In this document: piece by piece, positions 45,835-56,880 of the stretch
How positions within the stretch are numbered: position 1 is the stretch's first letter
Layout of the letters: every line of letters starts with the position of its first letter
Assembly: GCF_958450345.1 (NCBI RefSeq)
Contig: NC_088780.1
Location: forward strand, 24,525,167 to 24,589,166
Length of the DNA: 64,000 nucleotides
DNA from: Calliphora vicina
Lineage: Eukaryota; Arthropoda; Insecta; Diptera; Calliphoridae
Direction of reading: 5' to 3'
Translations under genes and position numbers: made by a program
The notes under the pieces: generated by a model
Seen by the model: only the letters and a program-made list of their open reading frames with translations
Told to the model about the DNA's origin: nothing
The model's database searches: none

Positions 45835-46340
45835 TAAATCTCTGTAACGATTCTTTGAAGAGTTGTTTCTATGTATTTGGGAAAAGAGCTACCTTTAATA
45901 ACGGCTGTGCTCGTCGGAGGGGTGAGTTTATACAAATTCCCAACAAAAATATAATGAATCATTTACAGGGGATTTAAAAATTAGGTAGCTAGTATAAAAG
46001 CTGTTAAAACACAACGATCAAAATATAAAAAAAAATTTAACTAGACTGATTGAATGTTGTGTAACTTAAGATGTATGTCGTTACACAATTTCTTTACCCT
46101 CCCACCATGCTGACAAGTTATCGTAATCTCTCTGTCAGCCCTAAACAAAACTAAGTAAGGGATACCCTAACTATCCTACCCCATACTTCTTTCTTCACCT
46201 TTTGTAATTAAAAAAAAAAATCTAAATATTAAGACATTATGGTTATTACATAACAAACGTTAAATTAAGTTTATTGTTCATAATAAAAAAAATTAAAAAT
46301 AACAATAAGTTTATGGATAATTACGACTATGTTTTTATAA

Positions 46341-47439
46341 CACAGTACAACACATGATTTTGGGACTCAATTCTGACAATTGCACGTGAAAGTATCCCCA
46401 AAAATAAGAACTTCTGCATCATTAGTTTTGTCAAGTTGGCTGCCGTATTAATTTAATGGCCATACGATTTTTATCACTTTTTCTATATTTTAGCACGGTT
46501 ATATCTCGTATACCGTACGGAATATCTCTTTTGTGGCTGAAGCAAAGTTGTAGATATTGAATAGTAGAAAAAAAGTACGGAACATACCTACCCGAAAAAG
46601 ATGCATCCAGTGCCTTAAAAATCGCCAAAATGCTAATTTTTTAAATTTTTTAACCAATTGTTCACCTTTTTTGCTCAATAACTGGATATAATTTGTTCGG
46701 CCCAAGGACGAAAACTGTTGAAATTGGCTGATATCGGTTCATTATTTCACCTAGCCCCCATACAAATGTCCTCCCGAAATTGGACTTTATCGGTCATAAA
46801 TGTTTAATTTATATATGTATATACACAAATTTCGCTCCAAATAAGTTTTATATATACAAAATTCATGTCAAAAAATTTTATTATGATCAGTCCATAATTA
46901 TTCATAGCTCCCATATAAGAACAGCTTCCGAAAATCACTTTAAAGTGAATAAATCTGTTAAAAATGATGGTATACATACAAAATTCATGAGAAATAACTT
47001 TTATATAGACACAAATCACACGACCTAATTTCATGGTGATCAGTCCATAATTGGATTTGTAATCCAGTTATTGAGCAAAAAAAGTGAAAAATTGGTAAAA
47101 AAAATTAAAAAATTGGCATTTTTGCGATTTTTAAGGCACTGGATACACCTTTTTCGAGTAGGTATGTTCCGTACTTTTTTTCTACTATTCAATATCTACA
47201 ACTTTGCTTCAGCCACAAAAGAGATATTCCGTACGGTATACGAGATATAACCGTGCTAAAATATAGAAAAAGTGATAAAAATCCACCTTGAGGAAAAAAA
47301 ATTCGTATGGCCATTAAATTAATACAGCAGCCAACTTAACAAAACTAATGATGCAGAAGTTCTTTTTTTTGGGGCTACTTTCACGTGCAATTGTCAGAAT
47401 TGAGTCCCAAAGCAATGAACTAAAAAATGTTGTACTGTG
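46341..47439. mobile_element. Foldback element inserted in the 5' LTR
   Basis: It is absent from the left LTR, which gives the empty site. The termini are CACAGTACAACA and TGTTGTACTGTG, flanked by TAA duplicated at 46338-46340 and 47440-47442. Long inverted arms (46341-46686 and 47062-47439) share TCTTTTGTGGCTGAAGCAAA, ATCTCGTATACCGTACGG and TTGCTCAATAACTGGAT with their complements; the right arm has about 27 extra bases. The 375-base loop is a piece of family A repeat. No transposase is present. The 3-bp duplication would suit a PIF/Harbinger- or CACTA-type transposase; the ends alone do not decide. Confidence 0.9.
46692..47054 (+). repeat. Family A Helentron segment forming the foldback loop
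   Basis: The sequence from TTCGGCCCAAGGACGAAAAC through CCTAGCCCCCATACAAATGT to CAGTCCATAATTGG is the middle of family A. It lacks both the TACCCTACAC head and the 3' hairpin, so it is not a simple insertion of a whole repeat. The 82- and 76-aa frames are repeat translations. Confidence 0.85.
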
Positions 47440-48372
47440 TAATTGGTCACTCTTATAAACAATAGGAATATGTATTTTAGAAAATTAATAATTATTGTAA
47501 GATTTAATATTTAAAATTTACATATCGACCAAAATCAATGGCGTATTTAGAATTGATTATTGCAATTAATGTGCAGTATGTAGGGTATTTATAAGTTTGT
47601 AAGTTTGTTTGTAACATAGATACGTTTATAAACGTAACATAAATATAAGTATTTAAGTTACCACTATTTTTACAAATTATATTGAAAAACAAATGAATTT
47701 CAATATTATACGAAACTATATTTATGCTACGTTTTCTTTTAATTAAATTGAGTGTAAGTTATAACAAAAAGAGATTGAAATACAAATGAAAATAATAATT
47801 TAACTTACGTATATTTTGGGTCCATCGATGTCAGCAGGCGCCCGATGACAGATGATTTGCGTAATAAAACATATTCAAATTTTGATTTCAACCACGAAAT
47901 AAGTGTATATATCTAAGTGTCAAGTCTGAGTGCGTATGCGTATGGAAATTATATTACCTAAATAATATAATCCATACGCTATGTAGTAATTATGATGGTA
48001 GTTATTAATTAAGTTAGAATTAAGTATATAGTGTCATTATCGGTGTATTTTAGTATAAAGTTTTGTATAAAATATTAATTTTCACGGTTTTAAATATTCA
48101 AATTCTTTAGGGTGACCATACGACAATAATTAATTTTTAATTTTTAAGCACAAAAATAATCAAAAGTTTAAAATTTAACACAAAGAAGAAAATTTAGAAA
48201 TTAAAAAAAAAAAATGCAATAATTTAGAATATTAAATGTAAAATTTAAAATATTGTACTGCGAATTTAATAAAAAAAAAAATGAATTCAGCGGAAAATAA
48301 ATTAATTTTGAAATTGAATGTTCACGAATTTTAAATGATTGATAAATTTTAAAACGACCCTCGTTATCAGGA

Positions 48373-48639
48373 TCAAATGTGTAAATAGTGATGATTGGAT
48401 GTGACACTCAAAATTTCATACACTTGGTCACCCCAATCGTAAATCACATTAACGCAAAAGAAGTATCTATCTTGATGGTGATGTAACTGGTATTTATCTT
48501 TATCTCCAGTTCTTGATGCAATAGAAATGTTGATATATTGATCAGTTCTATAGTTGTTTGTGGATTTGAGAGGGACTGGATAACTAATATCAAAAAAAAT
48601 GTTCCCTTTTTCTACAAGATGACTTGCTATTCTCCACAA
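48373..48639 (-). CDS. 88-codon ORF inside the LTR (5' copy)
   Basis: Protein identical to the frame at 39689-39955. In the 5' LTR it lies upstream of gag and in the same sense, so it could be on the genomic transcript only if transcription starts before it. Function unknown; may be non-coding. Confidence 0.35.
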   Translation of the reverse strand: MWRIASHLVEKGNIFFDISYPVPLKSTNNYRTDQYINISIASRTGDKDKYQLHHHQDRYFFCVNVIYDWGDQVYEILSVTSNHHYLHI

Positions 48640-49065
48640 TGAAATAAAGATGTGTTCTAAAGGTCAATTTCACAACTAGTTTAGTTTCCTAAAACAATTT
48701 AAAATTTAGCTTTAACATTGACCTCTTCCAAAATCAATTTCAAATATAAATCCTTACCAAATTATACAACAGGATTTTCCAAAAATCGCAAGAATTCCTT
48801 ATAAAAATTCGAATATCCTCTAAATTTTATTTTCCTTTTTACAACCTTCTCGATGAAAATTTATTTTTATAATGAAAAATTTTTCAAAACTTTCAACAAC
48901 AATTTAAAAACAAATTCAAAACCTACTACAAATCATTTCACAATTTTTCCTATATGTATATGAAAACTAAACAAAAGTTTATATACACCCAATAAAAAAT
49001 GTTAATAAAAAAAATTTCCAATTCTGTTTCCAAAATACAATTTAATCAATATTGTCGCTATCACA

Positions 49066-49069
49066 AATG
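49066..49069. repeat. Target-site duplication AATG (right)
   Basis: Direct repeat of 38257-38260 immediately outside the right LTR. Confidence 0.9.
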
Positions 49070-49200
49070 TATGCTGTTTTACTATAAGAGAAAAATCTGT
49101 CACGTACGATATTAAATATTAGTTATTATAAAATCATCCAAAGTTTGTTTTTATTTAAATATAATGGATTGTAAAGGAAACATATTTGGTTTATTGTGAG

Positions 49201-51245
49201 TAGTGTTTATAAACGGGATAACCGGTTAACCGAAAAACCGGGTTTTCTTCGAAATCCCGGTTTTTTGCGAACCGGTTAATTTAAAATGTTAATTTTTTTA
49301 ACCGGTTAATCCGGTTTATATCACACGGTTTTTAAAATTTGAGAATAAAATTAATAAATCTCATGTTTTTGTACATTTTTATACCCTTCACCTTCGTGAG
49401 AAGGGTATATATAAGTTAGTCATTCCGTTTGTAATTTCTACATTTTTCATTTCCGACCCTATAAAGTATATATATTCTGGATCCTTATAGATAGCGGAGT
49501 CGATTAAGCCATGTCCGTCTGTCTGTCCGCCTGTCTGTTGAAATCAATTTTCTGAAGACCCCAGATATCTTCGGGATCCAAATCTTCAATAATTCTGTCA
49601 GACATGCTTTCGAGAAGTTTGCTATTTAAAATCAGCAAAATCCGTCCATAAATAACGGAGATATGAGCTATGTTTGATCTATATCTGGATTACTAAGTCA
49701 TTAATATAGACAATATGGATATCTAATGATAGATATTTCAAAGTCCATTGCAACGATGTAGATAAGGCTATAGTAAGTTGGACCTACAATGGGTCAAAAT
49801 CGGGAAAAATATTTTTTAACCCGAATTTTTTTTTCATAAATAATTTTTTTTGTCATACATTTTTTTTCCAAAAAAAAAAAATTTTAAATAAAAAAATTTT
49901 TCAAAAAAAATTTTGAATTTTTTAACCCGAATTTTTTTTTCATAAAAATTTTTTTTGTCATACATTTTTTTCCAAAAAAAAAAAAAATTTTAAATAAAAA
50001 AATTTTTCAAAAAAAATTTTGAAAAACAATTAAAAAAAAATTAAATTTTTTTTACCTAAAAATATTTAAAAAAATTTATTTTAAAGTATAATTTGGTGAA
50101 GGGTATATAAGATTCGGCACAGCCGAATATATCTCTCTTACTTATATTCATTGTGTATACATTATATCAAACATTTGGTATGATTTGAAGCCTAAACTGC
50201 TGATTATAAATAGTAGAGGACGATGAGTTTACTTAACCCCTTAATGCATATTGTTTGCCAATTGTCTACATTCCAGTTCCACTTAATTTTAGACTAATAT
50301 AAGCTTGATACTAATTCAGAAAAATCAAACGGAGTACGAAAAGTTTCAGCTAAAGAAATTCTAAATCAAACTAAAGCTAAAGGAAATATAATAAATAAAA
50401 ATCAACTAAATATTTGATACTTTATAGAAAAATAAAAGTAAAAATCATGCATTTAAGGGTTAAAAAGTTTTTCAAAATGAATTACACATAATGAAACTAA
50501 TAAAAATTAAAACTAAATTCAGCATAATTCTGGAAGTTAAGCTAAATCTTACTAATGATTCATTATAAACTTAGGGATGAGTTTACTAAAGCTTAAATTG
50601 AATTTGATGTACATACCTTCTTTCAATAAATTTGACTTCATTAGTGTATTCTGTTCTTAAAATTTTACTTTATTTTATTAATCATTTCGTTAGCTTTGCG
50701 TACAAAGTTCCTTTTCACAAATAAACTGTCTAAAATCCATGATTTGAAATCTGATAATGGAGATTTATTGATTATTTGGTAAGATTTATAATGACAAATA
50801 ATCCCAGTTAAAAAGAAATGCGTTTGCATCTTATATGTCCTTTTTTGGGACTTGGAAAATTTTCTGTTTCATACCAGAAAGTCGAGGTGAAAATAAATTT
50901 TTAATATTATTAAATATTTAATTAAAAAAATTGCGATTTACATTTTTTTGGTTGAAATTTAATTAATAAACCAATAATTAAAACAAGTATTATATATTTA
51001 GTAACATACTTATACTCAAGTTCATTTGACTGAGATAATAATTTTGAAAGTTTTACAAAATAAAATGGACTTAGCACTTTTGTATATTTATAGTTATTTA
51101 ATATTAACCACATTTTATGTTTTCTACACATATATGACGGTTAACCGGATTAACCGGTTTTTTAGATGTCGGTTATCCGAAAAAACGGTTTTCTTAAAAA
51201 GGCAAAATTTCGGTTAACCTACAAACCGGTTTTTTATAAACACTA
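49201..51245. mobile_element. hAT-like element with 8-bp target duplication
   Basis: The inverted ends are TAGTGTTTATAAA at 49201 and its complement TTTATAAACACTA ending at 51245, each followed inward by AACCGGTT-rich subterminal sequence. The flanks ATTGTGAG (49193-49200) and AGTGTGAG (51246-51253) match at seven of eight bases, the duplication length of hAT elements. The internal sequence has no transposase frame, so it is non-autonomous or decayed. It is interrupted by the family C repeat at 49378-50146. A truncated relative without that repeat is at 5603-6237. Confidence 0.82.
49378..50146 (+). mobile_element. Family C Helentron-like repeat, complete, nested in the hAT element
   Basis: 5' end TTATACCCTTCACCTTCGTG; GTCY tract CATGTCCGTCTGTCTGTCCG near 49512; an AT-only internal tract with a duplicated AACCCGAATTTTTTTTTCAT segment (49816-50030); inverse subterminal GGTGAAGGGTATA near 50096; hairpin ATTCGGC-ACA-GCCGAAT at 50112-50128; terminus CTCTTACTTATA. 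The 5603-6237 relative gives the empty site within the hAT sequence. Confidence 0.87.
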
Positions 51246-51253
51246 AGTGTGAG

Positions 51254-51837
51254 AAATTAAAAAAAAAAATATACCGCCTCTCACGATTCGCAAATTTTTG
51301 CATATTACTTTCGTTTTATGTCACGTACGATATACTCTTGTTTCGCTCGATCTTTTGGACAACAATGTTTCGACAGAACTTTTTATTATTTTAAAATATA
51401 GTACCCTCTGAATGGAACATAAAAACCAAATTATTTTTCAGATACTCTTATTTTTGCTAAATGTATTCCACTCTATAGGCTTACAAATGTCGCGTACGAT
51501 GACATGGAACTGCCCATATAGCTATGTACAATATCTGTTTAGTAAACTGGCTCACTAAAAAAAGTTACTTTAAGCAACTAGTTGAAATATAGATTGATTT
51601 ATAATAAGATTATATTTTTGTGGTTTTGAGAGGCAAATAGCAATAATACTTATCATATTCAAAAATATACTGTATTCGAAAAAATTCAAAATTTCAACAT
51701 GCTCGAACCTGTTTGTTGATTCTTTGAAAGAAACATTGTAATAAAAACTTCCAACTTTGTAAATAAAATTTGAATCAAAATTAATTTTGAGGGCTACCAA
51801 AATTTTGTTTTGTTGAACTTCGAGCCCTTCTACTCTT
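51254..51837. other. AT-rich sequence, old repeat family H
   Basis: TGTCACGTACGATATACTC and ACAAATGTCGCGTACGATGA resemble 13715-13902 and the scrap at 49092. This suggests the hAT element and the LTR element landed in one older repeat. No gene. Confidence 0.4.
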
Positions 51838-52826
51838 CATATCGTTACCTTAAAATACGAATGTCGTATGTAGCAAAAGTTAAATTTTCAACAGACGGTT
51901 TTGAATGTTTAACATTAAATGGCGCTATATATTCTCTCCAGTTTTGGATTGAATATAACTGGAATATTTCATTTTCATAATCCTAAGTCAAATTTATTGT
52001 AATTATAATTACGAAGGCGTTATTAGCTTTTTTGCATCAGAATACATTTAGCGTATGTTAAATTTCGTAATAAAATCTAAATAAAACCCATAAAATCTTA
52101 ATGAAAACCAATGATTGTGAATAATATTATATATTATTCAATTCATAAGGTCTCCTATCATGTCATATTGTCATAATGTTCTAATATTTCACAATAATTT
52201 AAAAATGTTGTTATTGCCTTTCAAGCAAAAAATGTCCTAAAATAATATTACTCTGTATGCTATATATGTTTATTGTGTTATCGTAACCAAATAGCAGAGA
52301 CCTGCGCCGAACGCCTAAGAGTCGGTTAAGCCGAGCCTCCGAGTCGTGAAATATTAGAACATTGTGACAATTTGAGATGATAGATGATCTTGTGAATTGA
52401 CCATAAAAATTCTTCAAAAAAATTCCGAACACTCTCTGCGGAAATATAGCACATCATGATTTTTAAATCATTTACTTTGTTGACATCAAGTTTTTTGGTT
52501 TGGTTCTTTACATTTTCATTCAAAAAAAAAATAATAAAATTGTATGACGTACAACAATTGTATTTTCAATATGAAAAATCATAATTTTGCATAAAAAAAT
52601 GTCGTATGTCTATTTTTGGTGCACATACGACAAAATACATACTCAGGACGATAACATTTTGTGACTCACGATGAAATGCATGTTCAATATCTTGGTAGTT
52701 ATACAATTTGGGATAAAACTGTTGACACCATCAGAAAGAGCTTGCGAAGTGTATTATATACATATTTCTAATAATCCCAAAATCGAAATTTCACATACGA
52801 CAATCGTATTTTGAGGTAACGATATG
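51838..52826. mobile_element. ~1-kb inverted-repeat element (non-coding)
   Basis: The left end CATATCGTTACCTTAAAATA continues to GAATGTCGTATGT (to 51871). The right end ACATACGACAATCGTATTTT to GGTAACGATATG (52793-52826) is its complement over 34 bases with two mismatches. The interior has no recognisable transposase; the 73- and 65-aa frames are featureless. A GC-richer patch (52296-52350) is unidentified. The target duplication is not clear. Confidence 0.72.
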
Positions 52827-52849
52827 TATGTACAATTTCCATCTATTTT

Positions 52850-53060
52850 CCATATGAATGTATGTGTTTTGTCTATTTTCTTGTTGGTTGTATTTGTCTG
52901 CTGCTCATGTGTCTGTATGTCCCTGTATCTGTCTGTCCTCCTGCCTGTCTGTATGTCTTCATGTCTATCCTTATATTTTGTGTGTGGTCCCTCATAGTCT
53001 TGTGCTGTCATCGTTAACACAATGTTGCTTTTGTTTCTGTTTTGATATTTGTACAAGATT
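52850..53060. repeat. GTCY/GTAT-type microsatellite-like tract
   Basis: Runs such as CTGTCTGTCCTCCTGCCTGT and CTGTATGTATCTATGTATGT give the spurious frames at 52754 (minus) and 52858 (plus). It may be the remnant of a GTCY-bearing repeat but no termini are visible. Confidence 0.5.
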
Positions 53061-53384
53061 CTATATATGTCTGTATGTATCTATGTATGTGAATGAGGGA
53101 CTTATATTTACATACATACCAACATACGATATAAATGTTTGCATACGCACATTGCCCCCAAATATATGTGTGTAGGGGAATTTATAATAGGTAGGAATAC
53201 ACAATACCCAGCAATCATTAAGGTTTGATTTCAAGCTGAAAATTATTTTATGTTCAACATATTATCAAACCTTCAATATAATTATAATATAACAGCTGTC
53301 TTAATACAAAATAAGAATTTGTTAAGAATTTATTTCGAAAATTTGAACTTTGATACAAAATTAATTTGTTAAACATCCGGCTAA

Positions 53385-53594
53385 AGGTCACAAGTGGAAA
53401 ATATTTACCCAAAAAAGCGTAACCACTTTTTTAGGAAAAAATTGGTTTGACTTTGTTTACGATTACAATAAAATAAATCTAAATATTTGTTTTGATTCAT
53501 TCTAAGTTAAATAAGTTTTTGAAATAAAATAATTCAAATATATTTCATGTAGCGTTTACATCTTTTTCGTTGAATATTTGCCATATGTGACCCT
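53385..53594. mobile_element. ~210-bp MITE (AGGTCACA ends)
   Basis: The left end AGGTCACAAGTGGAAAATAT is the imperfect complement of the right end AATATTTGCCATATGTGACC. The same terminus occurs at 23467. Confidence 0.6.
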
Positions 53595-54984
53595 GTCTTA
53601 TGTGTTTATTGTGCTCAAATGTATGCTATACTTTTTTTTGTTTACTACAAGTACTATGTGTATGTGTAAGAGAAATCGTTGTAGTTTTGCATACATTTTT
53701 GCTAGCATATTTTTAGGGATACACAATAGCAAACACAAACATAACATGTTCCTATATGTATATTAGCGGTATTCAGTGTTTGGTGCGTTTTAGGTTGCAA
53801 CTGTTTGTTATTGCAATAATTTTGCCATTGACAATGAGCGGTATTTAAAGCATCTTTGCCATGCTAGATGCAAATTGGGTAACAGTTTATATACAGAAAT
53901 ATTGGTCGTGAAAATTTATAAAAATTGCAATTCTTGTTGGATTGCAAACACTAACTACAGTATTTTGTATTTGCACTTTGGCAACAACTCCGCTATTATT
54001 TATGTGCTGCATTCATTCATCATTATGAATATTGAATGTTGAGTTTTCATGTTGTTTATTTTAATGGTAATGGAAATTAAAATTATATCAAAATATAAAT
54101 CAGTTTAAAGTTTAAACAATAGAAATAAGAAATGAGTTGTAATGTTAAAAATGAAACCTTAAAGATAATGTTTTATACTTAGGAACATACTAAGTATACA
54201 TAAAATTTGTCTATATCAAATGAAATATGAGTACAACTAAATTTGTGCATATATTTTGCTTCAACTATGCAAATGATTCCATCATATCTGCTAGTAATTG
54301 TGCTTTCGTAAACTCTACATCTAATTCAGTTATCTATTTTCTCATTAGGATCTTAATGGTTTTCCCCATTTATATACAGAAAATTTAGTAAATTATATAA
54401 ATTAAAAATTGATAAATAAAATTAAATTAATAATGTTAGATGGAAACAAAAGTTTCCCGTTCCAAATTTGTAAAATATTGGTACCCAGGTTGTTTATTGT
54501 CCTAGAAAATCTAAACTCGCTTTGCGATTTTTTTTAATTTAAATTGTGGAATTAACAATTTGTATATTTTTTGTATAATTTTTGATATTTTTTAAAATCG
54601 ATGAATTTTTGTAAAATTGGTTGCTTTTTCAAAATTTCGGTTTTTTTCATTTGTATATTTTTTGAAAAACTTTTTTTCAATATTAATTGTGGAATTAACA
54701 ATTTTTAAATTTGTTGAAATTTTTAAAATTGTTGATATTTTTCAAAAATTTATGATCTTTATAAAAAATTTAAAATTTTAAATTTTTTTATAAATCTGCA
54801 GATTTTAAAAATAAATAATTTTTTTAAAAAAATCTATCAATTTTAAATGGGTTTAACAATTTTAAAATTTTTTAATATTGTCGATTTTTTAAAAAATGTA
54901 GAATTTTTTGTAAAATTTTAAATTAAAAATTTTACATTTACTGGTTTGCATCAAATAAACATTTTCCCTTTATTTTTCATTTTC
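53595..54984. other. AT-rich sequence, low complexity after 54500
   Basis: No gene supported. From about 54500 to 54960 the sequence is made of poorly ordered ATTTTTAAAATTTTTGATAT words. Confidence 0.45.
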
Positions 54985-55870
54985 AGTTAAGGTATAAAAT
55001 AGAGTCGAGTCCACTCGCATCCCACTACGAGACCAAAAAGCTCTTAAAGGAATAGACCTAAGCTTTCTTTTGAGCAAAAAAAAAAATTTTAAAAAGGTCC
55101 ACTTTTGAAAAAAAGTTCGATTTTGACAAAAAAAAATCAAAAATTGTATATCTTGAGTTACAAAACATTTATTTTGCTATATATCCCACTCGCATCCCAC
55201 TAAGCGACCAAATAGATCTTAAAGGACTAGACCCAAGCTTTCTTTTGAGCAAAAAAAAAAAATTTAAAAAGGGCCCCTTTTGAAAAAAAGTTCGATTTTG
55301 ACAAAAAAAAATCAAAAATTGCATGTTTTGAGTTATATAACATTTATTTTGAAAGATATCCCACTTGCATCCCACTAAGTGACCAAATAGGTCTGAAAGG
55401 AAAATATCCAAGCTTTCTTTTGAGCAAAAAAAAAAATTAAAAAAAGGGTCCATTTTGAAAAAAAAAGTCAACAAAGTTTTTGATTTAGCAAAAAAGTCAA
55501 AAATTGCATGTTTTGAGTTACAAAACATTTTTTTTGATATATATCAAACTCGCATCCCACTAAGCAACCAAATAGGTCTTCAAGGAAAATATCTAAGCTT
55601 TATTTTAAGAAAAAAAAAAGGCCCATTTTGAAAAAAAAGTTAATGGGCCGAAAAGTTTTTGATTTCGGAAAAAAAAATATTAAAAATTTTTTATATTTTT
55701 TTCGAAAGATTGAAGAAAAGCTATCTAAACTATTTGGAACACATTTTGCTAAGAACAATAGGTAATAAGTTACATGGATGAGAAAAATCACATGTTTGGT
55801 CAAAATATTAAATTTTGGTGTAAATTTCATCCCGATCAGAAGACATCGATTTTAAAACTTGGTTCAGTTG
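54985..55870 (+). repeat. ~175-bp tandem repeat array, four to five units
   Basis: Each unit has TCGCATCCCACTAAGCGACC, AAATAGGTCTTAAAGGA, AAGCTTTCTTTTGAGCAAAA, a GGGTCCATTTTGAAAAAAAG-like segment and TGTTTTGAGTTACAAAACAT. Units start near 55013, 55190, 55366 and 55550. In reverse they match 32180-32715. The 119- and 76-aa minus-strand frames are translations of the repeat. Confidence 0.8.
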
Positions 55871-55895
55871 ACGTAAAATCCCCCATAAATCTGGG

Positions 55896-56136
55896 GGTCG
55901 ATTCTGGTTCTGTGAAACGGTGAAATCAAAAAATCTTTTCATTTTCGTTTTCATATTATCATTTCACAATTACACAAATTGCGATTCCAGTTCTTCAATT
56001 TGTTTTATTCAACATTTTCTTTTCGTATGAAAATATTTGAATTTATTTATCATTTTATCAATAAACCAGAATCATAACGTCTATGAAAATATGAAATAAC
56101 TTTTCATTTCACCGTTTCACAGAACCGGAATCGACC
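55896..56136. mobile_element. 241-bp MITE with ~30-bp inverted ends
   Basis: Left GGTCGATTCTGGTTCTGTGA continues AACGGTGAAA. Right TTTCACCGTTTCACAGAACC continues GGAATCGACC. They are complements with one mismatch. The interior is AT-rich and non-coding. The right flank is family C sequence (TCTGGATTACTAAG-like), so it lies at or within a family C copy. Confidence 0.85.
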
Positions 56137-56880
56137 ACCTGAATTATTAAGTCATTAATATAGACAATATGGATATCCAATAATAGATATTTCAAAAACC
56201 TTTGCAACTGCGTATATAAGACCAAAGTAAGTCGGATCTGTAATGAGTAAAAATCGGGAAAAATATTTTACAAACAAATTTTTTTTTTTTAATTTAAATG
56301 TTAAACAAATAAATTAAAAAAATGTTCATAAATTTTTTTCGCTAATAAATTAAGAAAATAAATTATAAATTTTTTCGCTAATAAATTAAAAAAAATTGTT
56401 TGAAAAACATTTTTTTTTTAAATTTTGTTTAAATATAAAAATACTTAAGCCACAAAATAATTAAAATTTTTTTTTATATCAAAAAAAATTTAAATTAAAT
56501 TTTTTTCAAATAATTAAAAAAAAAATTTAAAAGTTTTGAAAAAAATGTAAAACATTTTTTTTCACATAAATTTTTTTCGCTAATAAATTTAAAAAAAAAT
56601 GTTTTTTTAAATTCTTTTTAAATATAAAAATACTTATGCCACAAATGGCTGAGATATAAGGAAAAAACCATGACAGCCTCGATTTTTTACCTATTTTTGA
56701 TGTATATCTGGATTACTATGGATATCTTTGCAACTGTGTATATAAAGCCAAAGTAAGTCGTACCTATAATGGGTCAATATCGGAAAAAATGTTTTTTAAA
56801 TTTTGTTTACCTAAAAATATTTAAAATTTTTATTTTGAAGTTTAATTTGGCAAAGGATTTATAAGATTCAGCTTTATTTG
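56137..56880 (+). repeat. Two partial family C repeats in tandem
   Basis: TAAGTCATTAATATAGACAA, ATATCCAATAATAGATATTT and AGTAAGTCGGATCTGTAATG match the middle of the 49378 copy. From about 56640 the middle starts again (TATATCTGGATTACTATGG, AGTAAGTCGTACCTATAATG) and reaches a decayed 3' end, GGCAAAGGATTTATAAGATT. No 5' head or intact hairpin. Confidence 0.7.

Larger units (their letters stand above)
38261..49065 (-). mobile_element. Ty3/gypsy-superfamily LTR retrotransposon, apparently intact
   Basis: The full element runs right to left. It is bounded by AATG duplications and has two LTRs, a tRNA-Lys primer site at 45817-45834, a long leader, gag (44992-43778), pol (to 40464) and a frameshift signal joining them. 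Without the 1099-bp foldback insertion and its TAA duplication, the unit is about 9.7 kb. No env frame exists: pol ends 82 bases from the 3' LTR. Long LTRs and a lysine-tRNA primer recall the Osvaldo/Ulysses lineage of Drosophila elements, but that assignment is from memory of those features and needs a phylogeny. Both coding frames are open and the LTRs look identical, so insertion was recent. Confidence 0.95.
45843..49065 (-). repeat. 5' LTR (right), 2121 bp plus an inserted foldback element
   Basis: It begins TGTAACGATTCTTTGAAGAG and ends GTCGCTATCACA on the plus strand, as does the left LTR. It spans 3223 bases; subtracting the 1099-base foldback element and its 3-base duplication leaves 2121, exactly the left LTR length. 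Offsets between matching frames stay constant on each side of the insertion, showing no other indels. Confidence 0.95.

Noticed and set aside
52858..53175. 105-aa cysteine-rich ORF
   Set aside because: It is produced by a GTCY/GTAT microsatellite-like tract (repeated CLSVC-type residues) and has no start context or domain.
55169..55528. 119-aa minus-strand ORF
   Set aside because: It is a translation of the ~175-bp tandem repeat; phenylalanine/lysine runs reflect poly-A/T.
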